Shown: piece after piece, positions 17,434 to 23,740 of the stretch
Position numbering within the stretch: position 1 is the stretch's first letter
Layout: the number at the start of each line of letters is the position of its first letter
Source: Jejudonia soesokkakensis
GTDB taxonomy: Bacteria; Bacteroidota; Bacteroidia; Flavobacteriales; Flavobacteriaceae
Assembly: GCF_042664795.1 (NCBI RefSeq)
Contig: NZ_JBHTBN010000006.1
Span: forward strand, 124,001 to 188,000
Direction: 5' to 3'
DNA: 64,000 nt
Position numbers and translations under genes: made by a program
The notes under the pieces: model-generated
The model's database searches: none
Seen by the model: only the letters and a program-made list of their open reading frames with translations
Told to the model about the DNA's origin: nothing

Positions 17434-18006
17434 ATGAAACAACCTCTCCTGCTTTTTTCAGAATGGTATAAAGAAGAGTTAACAATATCAAGAGTTGAAA
17501 TTCCTTCGGCAGTTTGTTTATCAACCATGGGAGTGGATCAATTCCCAAACGCAAGGTTTGTTTCTTTTAAGGAGATTAAAGACTCATCTTTTGTTATTAC
17601 TGGACCCCTACAATCGAGAAAAGGACTTGAAATTGAATACCATAATAAAGTTGCCTTAACATTTTGGTGGACAGAAACAGCAAGACAAGTGAGAATTCAA
17701 GGAGTAGCCACAAAACTTTCAGACGAATTTGCCGAAGAATATTTTAAGCAACGAAGTTTGATGTCTCAAGCTGTTTCGTCTCTTTCTAAGCAAGGAAAGG
17801 AAGCCGATAGTTTAGAGGAATTAGAAAAGAAAATACAAAAGAAAATTTCAGAAAACACCAAAATTAAAAGACCAGAAGACTGGAGTGGTTTTTCCATTAA
17901 ACCCACTAGAATGGAATTTATGGAATTTAAGAAGTCACGATTTCACAATAGAAAGCTCTACGAATTAGATAACAATAAATGGCATTTGAAACAATTACAG
18001 CCGTAA
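17434..18006 (+). CDS. pdxH: Pyridoxamine 5'-phosphate oxidase
   Basis: A 190-residue FMN flavoprotein with the PdxH landmarks: NARFVSFKEIKD, GPLQSRKGLEIEYHNKVALTFWW, RQVRIQGVATKLSDEFAEEYFKQRS, and a C-terminal WSGFSIKPTRMEFMEF...RFHNR segment that holds the PLP-contact residues. It oxidises PNP/PMP to PLP. It is shorter than E. coli PdxH (218) because the N-terminal arm is reduced. A TACTTTTA box (17421-17428) sits 5 bp before the ATG, so the message may be leaderless. Confidence 0.93.
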   Translation: MKQPLLLFSEWYKEELTISRVEIPSAVCLSTMGVDQFPNARFVSFKEIKDSSFVITGPLQSRKGLEIEYHNKVALTFWWTETARQVRIQGVATKLSDEFAEEYFKQRSLMSQAVSSLSKQGKEADSLEELEKKIQKKISENTKIKRPEDWSGFSIKPTRMEFMEFKKSRFHNRKLYELDNNKWHLKQLQP

Positions 18007-18088
18007 TGGCTTTGGGTTTTCTCAAGAATTAAAATTTTAGATACTAAAATGCAATTTATAGTAATTAGTGGTCTTCTAAATTACTGCC

Positions 18089-18484
18089 TTATAACGTTAG
18101 CATCCAAGTGCGTTGTAGCTTTCTAAACTTTTTAAGTTCATTACGTAGCAAAGCAATAAACTCTCTTCCATTACTATTGGTACGTTCCAGTCGTTCACAA
18201 TTTTTATAGAGACGGTTGGTAAGTCTGGATACCGATGCAGCATATTTGTACTTTTCTTCAGAGTACAACTGACTTTCAGCTTTTAGAATTTCGGGAGCAA
18301 GAGAAACAGACTGTTGTACAATATCACCTGTAAAATAAATGGAGGCATCTTCTTTTCCATTTTTATCTAATCCACAAAGATCTTCCACAAGGTAGTTCGA
18401 AATATTTTGGGATAAAGCAAAAATCTCGATTGCCTGCTTATAGATGGCAGACTGCGGAAACTGAGATGGAAAATTTGGTATCAT
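18089..18484 (-). CDS. Predicted four-helix-bundle protein
   Basis: A 131-residue, wholly helical soluble protein. The helix starts (SAIYKQAIEIFALSQNIS, then AASVSRLTNRLYKNCERLE, then FIALLRNELKKFRKLQRTW) and the spacing resemble the four-helix bundle / 23S-rRNA intervening-sequence protein family, but I lack a diagnostic motif. Convergent with pdxH and divergent from the Lrp-type regulator. No partner gene is evident. Confidence 0.65.
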   Translation of the reverse strand: MIPNFPSQFPQSAIYKQAIEIFALSQNISNYLVEDLCGLDKNGKEDASIYFTGDIVQQSVSLAPEILKAESQLYSEEKYKYAASVSRLTNRLYKNCERLERTNSNGREFIALLRNELKKFRKLQRTWMLTL

Positions 18485-18557
18485 GGTATCTTCGAAATGG
18501 GGATTTCGTTTTCATCAAATTTAATCATATGAAATAAAATGATGCTATTGATTTTAA

Positions 18558-18582
18558 AGTAAAATACTATATTTGCTTTACT
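18558..18582 (+). promoter_or_regulatory. Promoter and possible autoregulatory site of the Lrp-type gene
   Basis: An exact -7 box TATATTTG (18568-18575) is 17 bp from a TTG at 18548-18550. It lies inside an inverted repeat AGTAAA-N13-TTTACT (18558-18582). A repeat covering the -7 element would suit repression by the regulator itself, as Lrp/AsnC proteins often do. Confidence 0.5.
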
Positions 18583-18613
18583 ATTTAATTATTTTAACTA
18601 ATGTTTATTTAAA

Positions 18614-19057
18614 ATGCATGTAGATTCCCTTAATTGGAAGATATTGAAATGCTTGCAGCAAAATGCAAGAATGTCCAATTCTGAAATTGGAAGACAGGTA
18701 GGAATTAGTTCCCCGGCTGTTTCAGAAAGAATTAAAAAAATGGAAGATGCGGGTCTTATCCATAATTATAAAACAGTTATTTCTCCTTTTGAAGCGGGAT
18801 ATCAACTTAAAGCCATTATTACCTTAAGAGCTTTTATGGGAAAGCTAAAGCCTTTTCTAGAAAAAGTCAAAACTTACGATGAGGTTCTTAATTGTTATCG
18901 TATTACAGGAAATGAAAACATTGTCATGGAAGTGGTACTTAAAAATCAAAAGCATCTTGAAAATTTTATAGATCAACTTATCATCTATGGAGAGACAAAA
19001 ACACAAATCGTATTATCTCACGTAGTCGCAAATAATGAAATCAAACCTTTACGCTAA
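18614..19057 (+). CDS. Lrp/AsnC family transcriptional regulator
   Basis: A 147-residue regulator with the N-terminal winged helix (LNWKILKCLQQNARMSNSEIGRQVGISSPAVSERIKKMEDAG) and the C-terminal RAM/ligand-binding domain (ITLRAFMGKLKPFLEKVKTYDEVLNCYRITGNENIVMEV). The C-terminal domain usually binds amino acids and assembles octamers. The neighbours give no clear target. A palindrome over its promoter suggests autoregulation. Confidence 0.93.
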   Translation: MHVDSLNWKILKCLQQNARMSNSEIGRQVGISSPAVSERIKKMEDAGLIHNYKTVISPFEAGYQLKAIITLRAFMGKLKPFLEKVKTYDEVLNCYRITGNENIVMEVVLKNQKHLENFIDQLIIYGETKTQIVLSHVVANNEIKPLR

Positions 19058-19134
19058 TCTGTTAATATTTTCTTTTAAAAGTTAAACAAACGCCAATTGG
19101 GTATTCGTTAATAATTTCACCTTTTATAATAAAG

Positions 19135-19142
19135 TATATTTG
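19135..19142 (+). promoter_or_regulatory. -7 element before the small membrane protein at 19166
   Basis: TATATTTG is an exact consensus 23 bp before the ATG. Confidence 0.55.
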
Positions 19143-19165
19143 GGTAGAACAATAAATTTACTGCC

Positions 19166-19384
19166 ATGAAAAAATATACGATACACTTCTTATTAGTTAC
19201 CATTACTACTGCATTATTAGGGTTTACAGGATTAGAATTTACAGGAGATTCTTTTATAAGATTTACGTGCTTATTATCGTTTATCGGTTTAATGGTATCC
19301 TGTCTTGACTCTGTATTACTTTCTCGAAAGAAAAGAAAAGCAAACAAAGCAGCTCGTACAGAAAAGATTCGAGTAGAAAATTAA
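19166..19384 (+). CDS. Small two-span membrane protein, 72 aa
   Basis: The protein has two hydrophobic segments (about residues 5-22 and 31-52) and a basic tail (SRKKRKANKAARTEKIRVEN). It is not recognised as a family. A perfect -7 element precedes it and its stop overlaps the stop of the convergent DJ-1-like gene by 4 bp. The antisense frame on the other strand (19117-19347) is judged a shadow. Confidence 0.7.
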   Translation: MKKYTIHFLLVTITTALLGFTGLEFTGDSFIRFTCLLSFIGLMVSCLDSVLLSRKKRKANKAARTEKIRVEN

Positions 19385-20142
19385 TTAGATATAATATTAT
19401 GGGGAACTTCATTTAGGTTCCAATCTATAACAAGCCCACCCGCAAGGGATTGGGCTACTTTTTTGCCATATAGTAATTCACAAAGATATAATGCAGCCTC
19501 AAAACTTTTAGCTCCCCCAGCAGAGGTAATATACTTTCCATCATGTACAAATAAGACATCTTTTCGTATGTCCAAACGGGGAAACATTTTACGCATTGTA
19601 TCAACATCACTAGGAAAAGTTGTAGAAACAACAGTATCTAGAAGCCCAGCTTTTGCTAATACAAAAGCACCATCACAGTGAGACGTCATAAACAATGCAT
19701 TTTTATCCACCTTTTTCACAAAATCAATCATTACAGTATCCTCTAGATCTGTATCCAAATGATGCTCTGCGCTTGGAATTACCAAAATATCGATTTTAGG
19801 TAATGGATCATTGGTATAGTTATAATCAGGAAGTAGTCGTAGCCCTTCAAAACTTGTTATTGGCTCCTCGGTATTAGCTACTGTAAAAACATTCATAGCT
19901 TTTATTCCTTCTCTAAAAATTGTATGCTGAAAGATATCGTAAGGCGCTGTAAGCTCGGTATTATAGACACCATCCATGATTAAAAAAGCAACATTATAGC
20001 GTGTGCTATCCAGCTTCGGAAACGTTTTTTGTTTTTCTGAAGATATTTCGGTTGGAGTTGTAATTTTAATATCATTTCTTTCGGAAGCATTTTTACAACC
20101 AATCATTCCGAAGAAAATAGCAAGGATACCAAGGTATTTCAT
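19381..20142 (-). CDS. DJ-1/PfpI-like lipoprotein (class I glutamine amidotransferase fold)
   Basis: About 253 residues. The start is taken at the ATG (20142), two codons inside a longer frame that would begin with TTG. A lipoprotein signal (MKYLGILAIFFGMIGC) precedes a DJ-1/PfpI domain: VAFLIMDGVYNTELTAPYDIFQ, DILVIPSAEHH, and the nucleophile elbow FMTSHCDGAFVLAKAG with Cys near residue 180. These are features of the GATase1-like family, some members of which are AraC-type sensors or glyoxalases. The predicted periplasmic location is unusual for the fold. It lies 9 bp after the MFS gene and is probably cotranscribed with it. Confidence 0.82.
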   Translation of the reverse strand: MKYLGILAIFFGMIGCKNASERNDIKITTPTEISSEKQKTFPKLDSTRYNVAFLIMDGVYNTELTAPYDIFQHTIFREGIKAMNVFTVANTEEPITSFEGLRLLPDYNYTNDPLPKIDILVIPSAEHHLDTDLEDTVMIDFVKKVDKNALFMTSHCDGAFVLAKAGLLDTVVSTTFPSDVDTMRKMFPRLDIRKDVLFVHDGKYITSAGGAKSFEAALYLCELLYGKKVAQSLAGGLVIDWNLNEVPHNIISN

Positions 20143-20151
20143 GTTCAAAAT

Positions 20152-21375
20152 TTAATAGGTTTCAAATGTAGGCGATTTTTTCAGCAAACGATATAACCAA
20201 ATTGTCAATACTGAAACAATTACCATTACTCCAAACATAACATACCAGGTGAAATCAAAGCTAAATGCGGCTGTTAAATTCATACCGCCATTATGTCCAA
20301 AAACATGTGAGATGGACCAACTTATAGTATACAATCCCATATAACTTCCTTTCCTTCCTTTAGGAGCCATTTCTAACGCTAAGGCACTGGAAAAAGGGGA
20401 TCCTATCATTTCACCTAAGGTAAGGAGTATCATACCAAAGACCAGAATTCCGCTCCAATCGGTTAGGTTTACTATTAGAAAACTGGCACCTATAAATACA
20501 CCCCCATAAAACGTTGCCATCGTTTTTGAGATCTTGATCTTTTCGAGCCAGGTTACCAAAGGCATTTCTAATACTACGATCATTGCTCCATTTAGGAACA
20601 TGAGCCATCCAATAAGATCTTCAGAAAGAAAATGTTGTTTTTCCCAGTATAATGGCATCACACTAAAATATTGAACAAAGGTGATGCTGGTAAGTACCAT
20701 GATAAGGAAAAAGAGGAGATAGTATTTATTCTTATATGGGGGTACACCCTCTTTTACTACTTTAGGAGTTTCAACATTTGTCGTGACCTTTTTCGGCTTC
20801 AGCAAAATGAATAATGCAATAGAGGCAATTATGCATGTGATACCATCTATCCAGAACAGTGAGGTATAACTAATGCTTGCAATGATGATTCCGCCTACCA
20901 AAGGACCAATAGAAAAGCCAAGGTTAATTGCTAGACGCAGTAATGCAATGCTTCGGGTTTTATTGCCAGGCTTGCTGTACACATCCATGGCAACAAAAAT
21001 GGCTGGCCTATAGGCATCTGTAACCAGCATAAGCATGAAGATGGCTACACAAAACCCATAAAGACTATTAATATATTGAAGTAAAATAAAGCCAATTCCG
21101 CCCAAAAATAAGCTTAATGTAATTACCTTATAAAATCCGATAATATCAGTTAATTTTCCTCCTAACCATGACCCTGTGAGGGATCCTAAGCCATAACAAG
21201 TCATAATCCATCCTACTTGTGGCAGAGAGAGTCCTTGTTCGTTTACTAAATAAAGAGAGAGAAACGGAATGACCATCGCTCCAGCTCTATTGATAAAAGT
21301 TACGAGTGATAGAAGCCAAATTTCCCTAGAGAGTCCTTGGAAATTGCGTATGTAATTTCTGTAAAATTTTTTCAT
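20152..21375 (-). CDS. MFS transporter, drug-efflux type
   Basis: A 407-residue protein with 12 predicted spans. It shows the MFS motif A-like loop GSWLGGKLTDIIGFYKVI after span 2 and an acidic/arginine pair in SIALLRLAINLGFSIGPLVGGII in span 5, the motif C region typical of drug:H+ antiporters. The layout resembles MdtH-like multidrug MFS proteins; the real substrate is unknown. It heads an operon with the DJ-1-like lipoprotein. The leader upstream holds a 25-codon ORF and a strong hairpin that ends 20 bp before the start codon, suggesting transcript attenuation. Confidence 0.88.
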   Translation of the reverse strand: MKKFYRNYIRNFQGLSREIWLLSLVTFINRAGAMVIPFLSLYLVNEQGLSLPQVGWIMTCYGLGSLTGSWLGGKLTDIIGFYKVITLSLFLGGIGFILLQYINSLYGFCVAIFMLMLVTDAYRPAIFVAMDVYSKPGNKTRSIALLRLAINLGFSIGPLVGGIIIASISYTSLFWIDGITCIIASIALFILLKPKKVTTNVETPKVVKEGVPPYKNKYYLLFFLIMVLTSITFVQYFSVMPLYWEKQHFLSEDLIGWLMFLNGAMIVVLEMPLVTWLEKIKISKTMATFYGGVFIGASFLIVNLTDWSGILVFGMILLTLGEMIGSPFSSALALEMAPKGRKGSYMGLYTISWSISHVFGHNGGMNLTAAFSFDFTWYVMFGVMVIVSVLTIWLYRLLKKSPTFETY

Positions 21376-21395
21376 GGTCGTTAGGTTGGTATAAA

Positions 21396-21431
21396 ATTAA
21401 AACGTCCCGCTTGATGGCGGGACGTTTTAAT
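21396..21431 (-). promoter_or_regulatory. Terminator-like hairpin in the MFS leader (candidate attenuator)
   Basis: A perfect 15-bp stem, ATTAAAACGTCCCGC on the plus strand, closed by a short loop, with a GC-rich core. On the minus strand the distal arm runs into a T-rich tract (TTTTAATTTTAT). It lies between the stop of the 25-codon ORF (21450) and the MFS ATG (21375). A weak -7-like TAATTTTA overlaps it (21392-21399), so an internal promoter is an alternative reading. Confidence 0.7.
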
Positions 21432-21449
21432 ATTGAAATTTCTTATTTC

Positions 21450-21527
21450 TTAATAGTCAGAACATGCTTCGCCAGGGTCTCTTTTTGAGACTACGGTTTT
21501 TGTTGAAATACATGTATATCTTTTCAT
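21450..21527 (-). CDS. 25-residue ORF, candidate leader peptide of the MFS operon
   Basis: ATG at 21527-21525, 25 codons, TAA at 21452-21450. The peptide starts MKRYTCISTK and ends RDPGEACSDY; it has two Cys and is basic in its first half. It follows an exact -7 box (TACATTTG on the minus strand) with a TTTG-type -33 element 16 bp upstream. It is followed by a strong hairpin and then the MFS gene. A small hairpin GTCTC-AAAAA-GAGAC lies inside it (21478-21492). It could be a regulatory leader or an independent microprotein. No homologue is known to me. Confidence 0.5.
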   Translation of the reverse strand: MKRYTCISTKTVVSKRDPGEACSDY

Positions 21528-21546
21528 CGTAACTAAATTGAATACT

Positions 21547-21575
21547 CAAATGTAATACATATTTTTACTGCAAAA
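21547..21575 (-). promoter_or_regulatory. Promoter of the MFS leader ORF
   Basis: On the minus strand TTTTG (21575-21571), 16 bp, then TACATTTG (21554-21547). This is close to the full Bacteroidota -33/-7 consensus. The start point would be near 21541, giving a leader of about 165 nt before the MFS gene. Confidence 0.65.
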
Positions 21576-21584
21576 CTTTTTTTT

Positions 21585-22193
21585 ATGAAAAAAATCTTCC
21601 TTTTCTTTTTGCTAAGTACCTCATTATTGGGTTTTTCACAAACAGATGTAGAAATTCTTTCAGAAATAAAAGCCTATCATTCTTCAGAGAATGAGAAATT
21701 CTCTAACAGTGAAACTACAATTTTAGAACCCAAAGATTTTAAAGAATTTAAAGAACTGGCATTTTACCCAATTGACTTAAAATACCGTGTCGAGGCTACC
21801 TTCATTCGAACTCCTGGTGAGAAACCCTTTTTAATGCCAACGACGACAGATCGTTTACCAGAATACGTAAAATATGGAGAAGTACACTTTACGATCGATG
21901 GTAAAATGTTGAAATTAAATCTGTATCAGACCACAGCCCCTTCAGAAGATCCTGAATACGCTGATTATTTGTTTCTACCATTTACAGATTTAACTAGCGG
22001 GGAAGGATCTTATGGGGGAGGACGTTTTATGGATTGTCACATTCCAGAGGGTAACACCATTATCTTAGATTTTAACAAAAGTTACAATCCGTACTGTGCG
22101 TATAGTCCTAGATATTCATGTCCGATTCCGCCGTTAGAAAATCATTTGGAGACAAGAATTGAAGCAGGTGTAAAAGCTTTTAAAGAGCATTAA
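21585..22193 (+). CDS. DUF1684 exported protein
   Basis: A 202-residue protein with a signal peptide (MKKIFLFFLLSTSLLGFSQ). The mature part follows the DUF1684 pattern: FKELAFYPIDLKYRVEATF, YVKYGEVHFTIDGKMLKLNLYQ, then DYLFLPFTDLTSGEGSYGGG, and DFNKSYNPYCAYSPRYSCPIPP near the C-terminus. The function is unknown. It overlaps the convergent crcB stop by 4 bp. It is divergent from the MFS leader; the two starts are 57 bp apart. Confidence 0.92.
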   Translation: MKKIFLFFLLSTSLLGFSQTDVEILSEIKAYHSSENEKFSNSETTILEPKDFKEFKELAFYPIDLKYRVEATFIRTPGEKPFLMPTTTDRLPEYVKYGEVHFTIDGKMLKLNLYQTTAPSEDPEYADYLFLPFTDLTSGEGSYGGGRFMDCHIPEGNTIILDFNKSYNPYCAYSPRYSCPIPPLENHLETRIEAGVKAFKEH

Positions 22194-22561
22194 CTAATTT
22201 TTATTAGCCAGATACCAAAAAATACAGCAGCAAAACCTAGCACAAGACTCCCTAGTGTATATAAAGCAAAACTTGCCAAATCTCCTGATTTTAAAAAGAC
22301 ATGGTTTTCATACGCAAAAGCAGAGAACGTTGTAAAGCCACCACAAAATCCTGTCGCTAACAATAGCACCGAATTTTGAGAGAAAGTATTGTGTTTTAGG
22401 GAAAATCCCATAATAATTCCAATGAGAAAACAACCAATTATGTTGGCTGCAAAAGTACCATATGGAATTCCATTGCTATCGGTATTTAAAAGTCTTCCAA
22501 TCAAATAGCGGGCACTGCTTCCCAAACCACCTCCAAGAAAAACTAATAAAACCTGTTTCAT
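22190..22561 (-). CDS. crcB: Fluoride exporter CrcB/Fluc
   Basis: A 123-residue four-span membrane protein with the Fluc motifs: GGGLGSSARYLIGR in span 1, GTFAANIIGCFLIG in span 2 (the conserved Asn), and LLATGFCGGFTTFSAFAYE in span 3 with the TFS phenylalanine track. It acts as a dual-topology dimer that leaks fluoride out of the cell. Its ATG overlaps the stop of the SRPBCC gene (ATGA), so they are translationally coupled. I see no fluoride riboswitch upstream. Confidence 0.95.
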   Translation of the reverse strand: MKQVLLVFLGGGLGSSARYLIGRLLNTDSNGIPYGTFAANIIGCFLIGIIMGFSLKHNTFSQNSVLLLATGFCGGFTTFSAFAYENHVFLKSGDLASFALYTLGSLVLGFAAVFFGIWLIKIS

Positions 22562-23625
22562 ATTGAATCTTCAGGTTCTTGCGGACTTACAATAGGCATA
22601 TAAATTTCAGTAATAAAATTTGCCGGATTAGGAACTTCTCCTGGGTCTGTAACATATACTTCAAACATTTTAGCAGTAGGATGCGGAATTAATCCATTTT
22701 GAGCTAAGTATTCGTTTGCTTTTGCGTAAGCCTGTTGCAAATTATCGTAATCTCCCTTTAATGTAGTTTTTAAAGTAGTAACGGGTTCCATAAAACCTGT
22801 TACTACGGGACTGCCGGGAGGTGTAATTACTCTATCGGTAACCGGAATTCCAGCTGAAAATATAACACTGTTATTTGCGGTATCAATTTGGTTGTACACG
22901 GCAAATGGCTTCCCGTTTTGAGCGATGTTATTTGATTGAATATATCCCATGACTTGTCCCATAACTTCTCCCATTTTCACACCAACATCAAGCATAGAAG
23001 ATGAAGTAGTAGCATACATATAGTACCCTCCTTCGTATTGAGTGATCCCATCAACATGCACTGTAAATTGTTTCATTTGAGAAGTAACTACACTATCAAG
23101 TTTTGTTAAACCTGATTGATACATATCTCTAATGCCAGGTTCTAGTTCTTCGTTAGAAAATAGTCCGAAATAAACTTTTTCCATAAAACTTTGTTCACCT
23201 TTCATTCCCCAAGTTACCTTAGTTTCACCTTGAGTTGCTGTATCTTCAAATCGCCAGTAGACATCACTTTTACTGTCTCCAAATGGTGTATTAAATTCAA
23301 TTTTCTGATCGATTTCTTTTCCTGGAATTACTTTTACTATTTCCATAGCGCCATTTCCCATTTCTTCGCTGGTCCAAGAGTATGAGCCACCTTCACCTTC
23401 GGTCTTTTCGGCATAGGTAATCTGGATATTAGGGTCTTCAGCCATCCATGGTCCCCAGGTTTGCCAGTTTTTAAAGTCTTTTACATTGTCATAAACCACT
23501 TGTGCAGGTGCATCAATTACTTTTGATTCAGCAATATTAAAACTTCCATCCTTTGTGCCAAAGTAGATAGATATGGCTATAATACCAATGAGTAAGAGAA
23601 AGAATAGGTACTTTAAAATTTTCAT
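22558..23625 (-). CDS. SRPBCC-domain plus GyrI-like-domain protein, N-terminal anchor
   Basis: A 355-residue protein. An N-terminal hydrophobic segment (residues 5-24) is followed by a START-like polyketide-cyclase/SRPBCC domain (about 35-175; VIDAPAQVVYDNVKDFKNWQTWGPW). A C-terminal GyrI-like small-molecule-binding domain follows (about 200-345; TTLKTTLKGDYDNLQQAYAKANEYLAQNGL, then FEVYVTDPGEVPNPANFITEIYMPI). Both folds bind small hydrophobic ligands. It is translationally coupled to crcB; a functional link is not established. Confidence 0.88.
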   Translation of the reverse strand: MKILKYLFFLLLIGIIAISIYFGTKDGSFNIAESKVIDAPAQVVYDNVKDFKNWQTWGPWMAEDPNIQITYAEKTEGEGGSYSWTSEEMGNGAMEIVKVIPGKEIDQKIEFNTPFGDSKSDVYWRFEDTATQGETKVTWGMKGEQSFMEKVYFGLFSNEELEPGIRDMYQSGLTKLDSVVTSQMKQFTVHVDGITQYEGGYYMYATTSSSMLDVGVKMGEVMGQVMGYIQSNNIAQNGKPFAVYNQIDTANNSVIFSAGIPVTDRVITPPGSPVVTGFMEPVTTLKTTLKGDYDNLQQAYAKANEYLAQNGLIPHPTAKMFEVYVTDPGEVPNPANFITEIYMPIVSPQEPEDSI

Positions 23626-23709
23626 TTTCTGAAGGTTTCTAGTTATGCTGCTAATATACTCAAAAATTTACCTTGTCATTCTTGATGTTTGCTGAAATGT
23701 TTTTTTTGG

Positions 23710-23717
23710 TACATTTG
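23710..23717 (+). promoter_or_regulatory. -7 element of the M49 peptidase promoter
   Basis: TACATTTG is an exact consensus 23 bp before the ATG at 23741. Confidence 0.6.
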
Positions 23718-23740
23718 CTTCAAACCTTAAAATTAATAGA

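Noticed and set aside
22562..23740. Fluoride riboswitch for crcB
   Set aside because: No conserved fluoride-aptamer sequence was seen upstream of the SRPBCC-crcB pair. The leader is short and AT-rich.
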